Below, in pieces: positions 1-7,763 of a stretch of DNA of 64,000 bases. How positions within the stretch are numbered: the first letter of the stretch is position 1; the number at the start of each line of letters is the position of its first letter. This stretch comes from Falsiroseomonas sp050563545. GTDB taxonomy: Bacteria > Pseudomonadota > Alphaproteobacteria > Acetobacterales > Acetobacteraceae. The position numbers and the translations under genes were made by a program. The notes under the pieces are model-generated. The model had not been told where the DNA came from, searched no databases, and worked only from the letters and a program-made list of their open reading frames with translations. The stretch lies in assembly GCF_050563545.1 (NCBI RefSeq), contig NZ_JBNXUM010000017.1, forward strand, positions 91,513 to 155,512, in the 5' to 3' direction.

Positions 1-1514
1 TCGTGGCCCCTCCGTTCCAGCTCCGCCGTGACGCGGCGCGGGATGCGGTTGGAGACATCGATCGCCGGCGTGGTGGCGGAGAAGCGCGGCGCCTGCACGG
101 CCTCCTGCATCCCCATCCCGAATTCCAGCAGGTTGAGCAGCACCTGGATCAATGCGACGCCGATCCAGGCGCCGCCCGGCGCGCCGAGCGTGACGACAGG
201 CTTCTCGCCGTCGAAGACCATCAGCGGCGCCATGGAGGAGAAGCGCTTCGACCCCGGCGCGATAGAACCCGGACGGCCGGGCCGCGGATCGTACCAGTTC
301 ATGGCGCCGTTCAGCATGATACCGGTGCCCGGCGGGATGACGCCGGACGGAATCCCCAGCGTATGCGTCATCGTTGCGACCATCCCGTCGGCATCCACGG
401 CGGAGATCGTGGTGGTGTCGCGCGGCTCGCCGGAAAGCGTCAGCGCGCGGGCGGTCTCGCCGCGGCGGATGCGATCGGCGCAGGCATCCGCGTAGTCGTC
501 GGACAGGAGTTCGCGCAGCGGCGGCGGGTGCAGCACGGGGTCGCCGATATGCGCCTCGCGATCCGCCAGCGCGATGCGCATCGCGCCGGTCACGACGCGG
601 ATGAACTCGGCGCTGTTGTGGCCCATGGCGGCGAGGTCGAAACGCGACAGGATCGTCAGCGCCTCCGCCACCACGATGCCGCCCGTCGGCGGCGGCGGCA
701 CGGCGATGCTGAAGCCCCGGAAGGCGATGCGCAGCGGTGCCGTCTCGGTCACGCGGAAGCCCGCGAGGTCGGCGCGCGACAGCAGCCCGCCATGGGCGGC
801 CATGCCCTTTGCGATGACCTCCGCGATCGGGCCGTCGTGGAAGGCCTCGGCGCCGCCCTCCGCCACCGCGCGCAGCGTCGCAGCCATGGCGGGGTTGCGC
901 ACGGCCTCGCCCGGCCGCTTCGGCGTGCCGTCCTCGCGGAGATAGAGCGCGCGGCCTTCCGCGGTGAAGGCCAGCTTGTCGAGCATCGACAGGCGGCCAT
1001 AGGCGGCCTCATCAGCGGTGAACATGTAATGGACATGCGGCCGGATCGCCCAGCCGCCCTCGGCATGCCCGACGGCGGCGTCGAACAGCCCGCGCCAGGG
1101 CAGCCTCCCCCAGCGGCGATGCACGAGGTCCATCAGGCGCAGGATGCCGGGCGTGGTGACCGCGCCATGCCCGATCTCGTTCACGGCGTCGCGCAGCCGG
1201 TAGCCATAGCCGTCGCTGCATTCGCCGAGGTAGCGGTCCACCCACATCGTCGGCGTCGCCGCCGCGGGGCAGGTGGACAGCGCGTCCAGCACCGTCGTCC
1301 CGCCGGTCCTCGGGTCGAACAGCGTCAGCACGCCGAGCCCCGCGAGCCCGCACATCATGGGATCCACCACGCCCTGGGTCAGCGCACAGGCCAGGACCGC
1401 GTCCAGCGCCGATCCGCCGGCGGCCAGCGCCTCCGCGCCGGCCTCCACGGCCTCGGGCTGCGGGGCCACGATCATCGCGGCGGGGCGGGGCATGCGGCGG
1501 GCGGGGCGTGGCAT
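1..1514 (-). CDS. Gamma-glutamyltransferase family protein (3' end cut by window)
   Basis: The protein belongs to the Ntn-hydrolase gamma-glutamyltransferase family, which cleaves itself into two chains and transfers or hydrolyses gamma-glutamyl groups of glutathione-like substrates. The N-terminal third shows the family pattern of early small residues and GGSALDAVLA. The self-cleavage site reads DTTTISAVDADGMVATMTHT, with the expected nucleophile Thr at about residue 367 followed by the conserved Asp. About 504 residues are visible and the C-terminus runs off the left edge. No clear signal peptide is seen, so it may be cytoplasmic. In-frame ATGs lie at 1514, 1493 and 1475; the outermost is used, but 1475 is equally plausible. 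Confidence 0.85.
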   Translation of the reverse strand, partial: MPRPARRMPRPAAMIVAPQPEAVEAGAEALAAGGSALDAVLACALTQGVVDPMMCGLAGLGVLTLFDPRTGGTTVLDALSTCPAAATPTMWVDRYLGECSDGYGYRLRDAVNEIGHGAVTTPGILRLMDLVHRRWGRLPWRGLFDAAVGHAEGGWAIRPHVHYMFTADEAAYGRLSMLDKLAFTAEGRALYLREDGTPKRPGEAVRNPAMAATLRAVAEGGAEAFHDGPIAEVIAKGMAAHGGLLSRADLAGFRVTETAPLRIAFRGFSIAVPPPPTGGIVVAEALTILSRFDLAAMGHNSAEFIRVVTGAMRIALADREAHIGDPVLHPPPLRELLSDDYADACADRIRRGETARALTLSGEPRDTTTISAVDADGMVATMTHTLGIPSGVIPPGTGIMLNGAMNWYDPRPGRPGSIAPGSKRFSSMAPLMVFDGEKPVVTLGAPGGAWIGVALIQVLLNLLEFGMGMQEAVQAPRFSATTPAIDVSNRIPRRVTAELERRGH

Positions 1515-1582
1515 GGCGGGAAGCCTAGACGCGCGGCGCGCCGGCGGGCAGAGGGGCGCGCACCACAAGGGAGATCCGATCC

Positions 1583-2053
1583 ATGCCCCACGCCTCGCCC
1601 GCCGGCTTCCGGCACGGCCTGACGCTGGCCGCCGCGCGCACCATCGCGGATGCAACGCTTGCCAAGGGCCGCGAGCTCGGCCTGGCGCCGCTGACCGTCG
1701 TGGTGCTGGACGGCGCGGGCAAGCTGAAGGCGGCCTATCGCGAGGACGGGGCGAGCCTTGCGCGAGAGGATATCGCCTGGGGCAAGGCGAATGGGTGCCT
1801 GGCGATGGGCCTGGCGGGGCGGGAGCTCGCGCGGCGGTCGCAGGCGATGGCGGGCTTCATGAACGCGCTGTCGGACCTGACCGGCGGCCGTGCGGTGCCC
1901 GTCCCCGGGGGCGTGCTGGTGAAGGACGACCAGGGCGTCGTGCTCGGCGCGGTCGGCGTTTCGGGCGACGCGTCCGACAAGGACGAGGTCTGCGCCGTGG
2001 CCGGCATCCGCGCCGCGAACCTCGTTCCGGAGACGGGCGATCCGCTGGCCTGA
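1583..2053 (+). CDS. GlcG/HbpS family protein (DUF336)
   Basis: This 156-residue protein matches the GlcG/HbpS (DUF336) fold: an N-terminal helix LTLAAARTIADATLAKGRELG, a beta strand LTVVVLDGAGKLKA, and the hallmark C-terminal GGVLVKDDQGVVLGAVGVSG. Family members bind haem or small ligands or act as accessory proteins beside oxidoreductases; the exact role is unknown. The coding start at 1583 follows a GGGAGAT-type Shine-Dalgarno. It is divergent from the gamma-glutamyltransferase gene and runs in the same direction as the GST gene 62 bp downstream, so the two may share a transcript. Confidence 0.85.
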   Translation: MPHASPAGFRHGLTLAAARTIADATLAKGRELGLAPLTVVVLDGAGKLKAAYREDGASLAREDIAWGKANGCLAMGLAGRELARRSQAMAGFMNALSDLTGGRAVPVPGGVLVKDDQGVVLGAVGVSGDASDKDEVCAVAGIRAANLVPETGDPLA

Positions 2054-2115
2054 TCTGGACGCGAGAGGCGAATCGCGCGACTCCGTTTTCCATCCCAAGG
2101 GGAACGGAGACATCC

Positions 2116-2724
2116 ATGCTGAAGATCCACGGCATCGCGCGAAGCCGCGCCTTCCGCTGCATCTGGGCGGCCGAGGAAGCCGGCCTGCCCTATGAAATCG
2201 TGCCCGTCGGCTTCGGCGCCGAGCACAAGCCCGAGGTCCTTAAGGTCAATCCGAACGGGAAGATCCCGGCCTTGCAGGACGGCGCGCTGACGCTGTTCGA
2301 GAGCCTGGCGATCAACCTGCACATCGCCGACAAGGCCGGCGCGCCGCTGATGCCGGTCGGCAACGACGCGTCGCGCGTCCTGCAATGGACGCTCTGGGCC
2401 GCGACCGAGATCGAGCCCGTGCACCAGCAATGGGCCTACAACACCTATATCCTGGCGGCCGAGAAGCGCGACGCCGCCGCCGCCAGGGCCAACGCCGAGG
2501 CGCTCGGCCAGCGCCTGGCCGTGCTGGAGAAGCACCTGGCCGCCGGTGGGCCGTACCTGACCGGCAAGCACTTCACCATCGCGGACTGCAACCTGGCGGC
2601 GGTGCTCTACGGCTCCTGGATGAACGGCTTCGACTATGCGCCGTATCCCAAGGCGAAGGCGTGGCTCGATGCCTGCCTCGACCGCCCGGCGGCGCTGAAA
2701 GCGCGGAAGCTGCGGGAAGGGTGA
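2116..2724 (+). CDS. Glutathione S-transferase family protein
   Basis: A 202-residue protein with a thioredoxin-like N-terminal domain (residues 1-80, with the glutathione-binding segment NPNGKIPALQDG and then LFESLAINLHIAD) and an all-helical C-terminal domain ending in the typical YPKAKAWLDACLDRPA. It probably conjugates or reduces small electrophiles with glutathione in the cytoplasm. The catalytic position in the N-terminal strand (HGIARSRAFR) carries Ser or Arg, not Tyr, which suggests a non-classical GST. The ATG at 2116 follows AAGGGGAACGGAGA. A REP-like palindrome lies 20 bp past the stop. Confidence 0.9.
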   Translation: MLKIHGIARSRAFRCIWAAEEAGLPYEIVPVGFGAEHKPEVLKVNPNGKIPALQDGALTLFESLAINLHIADKAGAPLMPVGNDASRVLQWTLWAATEIEPVHQQWAYNTYILAAEKRDAAAARANAEALGQRLAVLEKHLAAGGPYLTGKHFTIADCNLAAVLYGSWMNGFDYAPYPKAKAWLDACLDRPAALKARKLREG

Positions 2725-2744
2725 GACCTCGCCGCCCTCCTTCT

Positions 2745-2790
2745 CCCTCCCCCGCCGTTGCGGGGGAGGGCCGGGGCAGGGGCCGGTCCG
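2745..2790. repeat. REP-like GC-rich palindrome, copy 1
   Basis: An interrupted palindrome begins CCCTCCCCCGC and ends GCGGGGGAGGG (2745-2770), followed by a G-rich tail with GGGGCAGGGGCC. The same core plus tail recurs near 15376, 34548, 34630 (inverted) and 44381. It sits between the GST stop and the convergent gene ending at 2797, so it could also act as a bidirectional transcription stop. Confidence 0.75.
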
Positions 2791-2796
2791 GCGCCG

Positions 2797-3444
2797 TCAG
2801 CGCCAGACGAACTCGTTGATGCTGCAGGTCTCGATGCGGCGGCGCTCCTGGGCGGCGCCGTTCATGTAGACCACGCGCATGTCCACCTGGCAGACGCCGA
2901 CGGCGGGCAGCGCGACCTGGAGCCGCTGGCCAGGCGCGAGCGTGTTGGCGCCCAGCCGGTCCGGCCCCCAGTTGTTCTCGGTCGCCAGCGAGACATAGAC
3001 CTCGCGGATCGTCGCGCCGCTGCCATTGGTGAAAACGAAGGACGGGTTGCCCCGGCCCGGGCTGATCGTCGCCCCCGCGCCGCCGCCGAGCGTCGCCCCC
3101 GCCCCGGCGCCACCGCGGCCGAAGACGATCTGCGACAGGCCGCAGGCGTTCACCGCCATCCGGCTCTCCTCGCCGCCGCCCTGATAGGTGACGCGGATGT
3201 CCAGCACGCAATCCCCGAAATTGGGCGTCACCCAGACCCGGTTGCCGGGCGGCAACACGCCCGCGCCCAGGATGTCCGGACCCCAATCCGACACGCGGGA
3301 GGAGGAGACGAACGCGCGCTCGATCACGCGGCCGGTGTCGTTGACCAGCCAGAAACGGTTCTGCGCCTGTGCCTGGCCCGGCGTCAGCACCCCCGCAACC
3401 AGGCCCGCCGCCAAGGCAAGCGCGGCAACCAGCAAGCGACGCAT
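2797..3444 (-). CDS. Secreted protein with two internal repeats, unknown function
   Basis: A 215-residue protein with a classical signal peptide (MRRLLVAALALAAGLVAGVL, cleavage likely after AQA near residue 28). The mature part is two copies of one domain of about 80 residues: both contain a WGPD-LGA-L-PG-R block, then C..D.RV.Y..G..E.R and a second Cys before a terminal F. A Gly/Ala-rich linker joins them. Each repeat carries two cysteines that could form a disulfide. The start at 3444 is chosen for the GGAGGA 6 bp upstream and the signal peptide; the frame is open further upstream. Function is not recognised; likely periplasmic. Confidence 0.8.
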   Translation of the reverse strand: MRRLLVAALALAAGLVAGVLTPGQAQAQNRFWLVNDTGRVIERAFVSSSRVSDWGPDILGAGVLPPGNRVWVTPNFGDCVLDIRVTYQGGGEESRMAVNACGLSQIVFGRGGAGAGATLGGGAGATISPGRGNPSFVFTNGSGATIREVYVSLATENNWGPDRLGANTLAPGQRLQVALPAVGVCQVDMRVVYMNGAAQERRRIETCSINEFVWR

Positions 3445-3635
3445 GAAGTCTCCTCCGTGAGCGAATTCGATGTCCGGCGGCGACATCATGAACGGGGATG
3501 TCGAGGTCGTGAATGCGGATTCACGAGGATCACGCGGGAAAGCGCACGGAACCGCCGCGACCTTTCGAGACAGACAAGGCGATGGACCGTTTCGCTCGCG
3601 CACGTCACCCTGTCCTCCGATCACAGGAGCGTGAG

Positions 3636-3950
3636 ATGTCGGGTCGGACGGAACAGGACGAGTTGAAGCGGCTCTCGGCCACGGTGGTCGAGATGCGGGC
3701 CGAACTGATGGTCACCCAGGCCGCCCTGGCCGCGGCGATGTCGGAGATCGCGCGCCTGACGCCCGACCCCAAGCCGGGCCTGGCCGAGGCGGTCGCCCGC
3801 CTGCTCGGCTTCGCCGACGCCGCGGCATCCGGCCTGCGCAACCAGCCGCTGGTCCGGCCGGAAGCGCCGACCGATGCGGCGCTGCGCATGGCGGATTGGG
3901 CGGAAGGCCTGCTGCACGGGCCGGTCAAGGCGCCCTCCCTGCCCGGCTGA
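3636..3950 (+). CDS. Small hypothetical protein with coiled-coil N-terminus
   Basis: A 104-residue protein starting at an ATG preceded by ACAGGAGCGTGAG. Residues 5-40 (EQDELKRLSATVVEMRAELMV) have heptad-like spacing and probably form a helical coiled coil; the C-terminal half is Ala/Leu-rich with a second amphipathic region around LLGFADAAASG. There is no signal peptide or membrane segment. I do not recognise the family. It lies between the divergent secreted-protein gene and the TPR lipoprotein gene, 62 bp away. Confidence 0.6.
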   Translation: MSGRTEQDELKRLSATVVEMRAELMVTQAALAAAMSEIARLTPDPKPGLAEAVARLLGFADAAASGLRNQPLVRPEAPTDAALRMADWAEGLLHGPVKAPSLPG

Positions 3951-4012
3951 ATCCCAACGACGTGCCGCCGCGCGCATGGCGCGGCGGGCGCGGGCTTTGC
4001 TAGGGTCGCGGC

Positions 4013-5731
4013 ATGTCACGCCCGTTCCCTCCCCGTCGCGCGCTGCTGCTGGCGGCGGCCCTGCTCTCGGCCTGCGCCGCGGCCGGCGCGCCCGCCCCCG
4101 CCACCGCGCCCGGTGCGGCTACCACGACCGAGCCGCCCGGCGTGTTCGGGCCCTACCTCGCGGGCCGCTTCGCGCAGACCGAGACCGACACCGCGACCGC
4201 CGCCGACCGGATGATCGAGGCGCTGCGCCTCGATCCCGAGCAGCCCGAGATCGTCACCCGCGCCTTCGTCGCGGCGCTGCTGGATGGCCGGCCCGAAGCG
4301 CTGCAGCTGGCCCGGCGCCTGCCCGACAACCAGGCGGCGCAACTCCTCCTGGTCGGATCGGAAGCGCAGGCCGGCCGCTGGGACCGGGCAGAGCAGCGCA
4401 TCCGCGCCCTGCCGCGCCAGGGGCCGGCGGCGCTGCTGCAGCCCCTGCTGCTGGCCTGGACCCTGCAGGGCAAGGGCCAGACCGACCAGGCCGTCGCGGT
4501 GCTGCGCCCGCTGGCCGAAGGCGGGCGGCTGCGCGGCATCCACGCGCTCCATCTCGCCCTGATCCTGGACCAGGCCGGCCGCGGCCGCGACGCCGAGCGC
4601 TATGCCCGCATGGCGCTGGCGGAATCGCCCGAGGTCTCGCTGCGCCTGATCCAGCTCGCCGGCGGCGTCCTGGCGCGCAACGCGCGTGAGCAGGAGGCGC
4701 TGCGCCTCGCCGAACAGCTCGGCCGGGGCCTCGGCGATTTCGGAATCCTCGGCACGACGGAGGCCGCGCGCCGCGCGCTCTTCGCGCAGCGCGGCGTGTC
4801 CTCAGCTGTCGAGGGCATCGCGGAGGCCGAGCTCTCGCTCGCCGCCGCGCTGCGCGGGCAGGCGAATGGCGAGCCCGGGCTGATCCTGGCGCGGCTGTCG
4901 CTGCGCCTGCGCCCGAACTTCCCGCCGACCCTGCTGCTGATCGCCGAGATGTATGCCGACCAGCGCCATCCCGAGACGGCGATGGCGGTGTTGGAGACGA
5001 TCCCCGCCGGCGATCCCGTCTCCCGCGTCGCCGCGCTGCGCCGCGCGCAGCTGCTCGATCGCAGCGAACGGACGGAGGACGCCGAGCGGCTGCTGCGCGA
5101 ACTGGCGCGCGCCGTGCCGGAGGCGCCGCAATCCTATGCCCGGCTCGGCGACATCCTGCGCCAGCGCGGGCGCTATTCCGACGCGGCGGACGCCTACGAC
5201 CAGGCCTATGATCGCGTGCAGGCGCCGGCGACCGATGTCTGGCCGCTGCTCTATGCCCGGGGGATCGCCAACGACCGCGCCGGGCGCTGGGCGCGGGCCG
5301 AGGCCGACTTCCAGCGCGCGCTGCAGCTCTCGCCCGAGCAGCCCTATGTCATGAACTACCTCGCCTACACATGGGTCGAGCGCGGCACGAACCTGCAGGA
5401 AGCGCGGCGCATGCTGGAACGCGCCGTGGAGCTGCGGCCCAACGACGGCAACATCGTGGACAGCCTGGGCTGGGCGCTGTTCAAGCTGGGCGACATGCCC
5501 GGCGCGGTGCGCTGGATGGAGCGCGCGGTCGAGCTCGAGCCGCGCAACGCGGTGATCCTCGATCACCTCGGCGACGTCTACTGGGCGGTCGGCCGGCGCA
5601 ACGAGGCGCGCTTCCAATGGCTGCGCGCGCTCCGCGCCGACCCCGAGGACGCCGACATCCCGAAGATCGAGGCGAAGCTGCGCAACGGCCTTCCGACGCC
5701 GCCCTCCGCCACAGCGCAGCGGAGTGACTGA
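4013..5731 (+). CDS. TPR-repeat outer-membrane lipoprotein
   Basis: A 572-residue protein with a lipoprotein signal (lipobox LLSAC, Cys at about residue 21) and tetratricopeptide repeats across most of its length, clearest in the C-terminal third (PYVMNYLAYTWVERG, NIVDSLGWALFKLGDMPGAV, AVILDHLGDVYWAVGRRNEA). Such proteins are periplasmic scaffolds anchored to a membrane, often involved in envelope assembly or polysaccharide export. The SLGWA and HLGDVYW motifs are typical of the alphaproteobacterial TPR protein commonly encoded just before ispE, as here (18 bp gap), suggesting one operon. Partner proteins are not known. Confidence 0.88.
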   Translation: MSRPFPPRRALLLAAALLSACAAAGAPAPATAPGAATTTEPPGVFGPYLAGRFAQTETDTATAADRMIEALRLDPEQPEIVTRAFVAALLDGRPEALQLARRLPDNQAAQLLLVGSEAQAGRWDRAEQRIRALPRQGPAALLQPLLLAWTLQGKGQTDQAVAVLRPLAEGGRLRGIHALHLALILDQAGRGRDAERYARMALAESPEVSLRLIQLAGGVLARNAREQEALRLAEQLGRGLGDFGILGTTEAARRALFAQRGVSSAVEGIAEAELSLAAALRGQANGEPGLILARLSLRLRPNFPPTLLLIAEMYADQRHPETAMAVLETIPAGDPVSRVAALRRAQLLDRSERTEDAERLLRELARAVPEAPQSYARLGDILRQRGRYSDAADAYDQAYDRVQAPATDVWPLLYARGIANDRAGRWARAEADFQRALQLSPEQPYVMNYLAYTWVERGTNLQEARRMLERAVELRPNDGNIVDSLGWALFKLGDMPGAVRWMERAVELEPRNAVILDHLGDVYWAVGRRNEARFQWLRALRADPEDADIPKIEAKLRNGLPTPPSATAQRSD

Positions 5732-5749
5732 GCGATCTCGCTGCCCCGC

Positions 5750-6604
5750 GTGATCACTCAGCCCGCCCCGGCCAAGGTCAACCTCTATCTCCGCGTCACC
5801 GGCCGGCGCGCGGATGGCTACCACCTGCTCGACAGCCTCGCCGTCTTCGCCGAAGCCGGCGATGTGATCGCGGCGACGCCGCAGGAGGCGCTGACCCTGG
5901 CGCTGACCGGCCCGGAAGCCAAAGCGCTGCAGGCCGAGCCCGACAACCTCGTGCTCCGCGCCGCGCGCGCGCTGGCCGCCGCGACGGGCGCCACGGAGGG
6001 TGCGGCGATCACGCTCGACAAGCATCTGCCGATCGCGTCGGGGATCGGCGGCGGATCGGCAGACGCCGCCGCGGCGTTGCGCGCGCTGGATGCGCTCTGG
6101 GGCACGCGCTGCGGGACCGATGGGCTGCGCGCGGTCGCGGCCACGCTCGGCGCCGACGTCCCGGTCTGCGTGGAAAGCCGCGCGGTGCGCATGCAGGGCA
6201 TCGGCGAGATCCTGTCCGACCCGCCGCCGCTGCCGCCCTTCGGCCTGCTGCTGGCGAACCCGCGCATCGCGCTGCCGACACCCTCGGTCTTCCGGGCGCG
6301 GCGCGGCGATTTCTCGGCGCCGTTGGAGATGCCCGCGCGGATCGCGGATGCCGCCGCGCTCGCGGACTGGCTGCGCCCGCTCGGCAACGACCTGCAGGAC
6401 GCCGCGATCTCGCTCTGCCCGACGATCGCCGAGGTGCTGGCCGCGATCGCCGCGCAGCCGGGCTGCCTGCTCGCACGGATCAGCGGTTCGGGCGCGACCT
6501 GCTTCGGGATCTTCGCCACCCCGGAGGAAGCGGCGCGCGCGGCAGCAGCACTGCACGAGGGATGGTGGCGTTGGGGCGGCGCTACCTGCCGAGCCATGCC
6601 CTGA
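5750..6604 (+). CDS. ispE: 4-diphosphocytidyl-2-C-methyl-D-erythritol kinase
   Basis: IspE phosphorylates CDP-methylerythritol in the non-mevalonate isoprenoid pathway. The 284-residue protein shows the PAKVNLYL start with catalytic Lys9, the GHMP-kinase glycine loop PIASGIGGGSADAAA (residues 94-108) and GADVPVC with the catalytic Asp near 136, plus a late SGSGATCFG loop. Length fits the family. The start is a GTG at 5750, the only codon that keeps the conserved N-terminus. Its 3' end overlaps the convergent aminotransferase gene by 23 bp. With ispH at 29.9 kb, two MEP-pathway enzymes are in the window. Confidence 0.96.
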   Translation: MITQPAPAKVNLYLRVTGRRADGYHLLDSLAVFAEAGDVIAATPQEALTLALTGPEAKALQAEPDNLVLRAARALAAATGATEGAAITLDKHLPIASGIGGGSADAAAALRALDALWGTRCGTDGLRAVAATLGADVPVCVESRAVRMQGIGEILSDPPPLPPFGLLLANPRIALPTPSVFRARRGDFSAPLEMPARIADAAALADWLRPLGNDLQDAAISLCPTIAEVLAAIAAQPGCLLARISGSGATCFGIFATPEEAARAAAALHEGWWRWGGATCRAMP

Positions 6605-7763
6605 GCCGCGCCGGCGCCTGCACGATCTCGGCTTCCCGCCCGCAATAGCTGAAGCGCATGAAACGGGCGCCGCGCTCCCGGTCGAAATCGGAGCCTGTCG
6701 TCGCCGCGATCCCCGCGCCTTCCAGCATGCGCGCGCAGAAGCCGGCGCTGTCGTTCGTCAGCGCGCCGATGTCGCACCAGAGATAGAAGGCGCCGTCGGC
6801 CTGCGCGATGCGGTCGAAGCCGGCGGCGGGCAGGCCCGCCAGCAGCGCCGCGCGGGACCGCGCATAGGACGCCTTGTTGGCCTCCAGCTCCTCCGTGCAG
6901 TCAAAGGCCGCCTCGGCGGCGACCTGCGCGACATGGGGTGCGGAGATGAACATGTTCTGCGCCAGGCATTCGACCGGGCGCACCAGGTCCTCGGGCAGGA
7001 CCAGCCATCCGATGCGCCAGCCCGTCATGCTGAAATACTTGCTGAAGCTGTTCACCACGACGGCGCTGTCGCTGAAGGAAGCGGCCGTGCTCTCCGCGAC
7101 GGTGCCCCAGGTCAGGCCGTGGTAGATCTCGTCCGAGATCAGCCGCACACCGCTCGCGTGGCACCAGCGCGCGATGGCCGACAAGTCCTCGGGCGGCAGC
7201 ATGGTGCCGGCGGGGTTGGACGGGCTCGCCACGATCAGCCCCGCAGGGCGGGGATCCAGCTTCTCCAGCATCGCCATGGTGGGCTGGAACCGCGTCGAGG
7301 CATCGCAGGGCAGCAGCTGCGGCACCATCCCGAGCGCGGTCAGTATATTGGCGTAGGGCGGGTAGAAGGGCGAGGCCATGGCGACGCGATCGCCCGGATC
7401 AAAGGCCGCGAGGAAGGCCAGCGGGAAGGCGCCCGAGGCGCCGACCGTCACGGCGATGCGCGATTTCGCGACCGCGACGCCGTATTTCTCGGCGTAATGC
7501 CGCGCGATGCGCGCGCGCAGCGAGGCGATGCCGAGCGCCTCGGTGTAGCCCATCGGCGCGCCGGCCTGCAGTGCGCGGATCGCGGCCTCGGCCGCCCCGC
7601 GCGGCGCGCCGGTGCCGGGCTGGCCGACCTCCATGCGGAGGATGCCCAGGGAATCGGGATACGCGCCGGGCGGCAGCGACGCCGCGCGCGCATTGGCGGC
7701 GGCGATCACGTCCATCACGAGGAAGGGCGGCGCCGCCGCGCCGCGCCCGACCTTGAGCGCCAT
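6582..7763 (-). CDS. PLP-dependent class I/II aminotransferase
   Basis: A 393-residue fold-type I aminotransferase. The PLP lysine is K242 in NSFSKYFSMTGWR; other cofactor contacts are the SPSNPAG loop (N183) and DEIYHGL (D211). The overall pattern resembles aspartate/aromatic aminotransferases of subgroup I-gamma; the substrate cannot be read from sequence. The ATG at 7763 shares its first base with the last base of the upstream stop (TGATG), so translation is probably coupled to the lipoprotein gene before it. The 3' end overlaps ispE on the other strand. Confidence 0.93.
   Translation of the reverse strand: MALKVGRGAAAPPFLVMDVIAAANARAASLPPGAYPDSLGILRMEVGQPGTGAPRGAAEAAIRALQAGAPMGYTEALGIASLRARIARHYAEKYGVAVAKSRIAVTVGASGAFPLAFLAAFDPGDRVAMASPFYPPYANILTALGMVPQLLPCDASTRFQPTMAMLEKLDPRPAGLIVASPSNPAGTMLPPEDLSAIARWCHASGVRLISDEIYHGLTWGTVAESTAASFSDSAVVVNSFSKYFSMTGWRIGWLVLPEDLVRPVECLAQNMFISAPHVAQVAAEAAFDCTEELEANKASYARSRAALLAGLPAAGFDRIAQADGAFYLWCDIGALTNDSAGFCARMLEGAGIAATTGSDFDRERGARFMRFSYCGREAEIVQAPARLRAWLGR

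Noticed and set aside
3..1622. A 539-codon open frame on the plus strand over the first gene
   Set aside because: It is Arg/Gly/Ala-rich without family features and lies opposite the gamma-glutamyltransferase frame; high GC produces long antisense frames.
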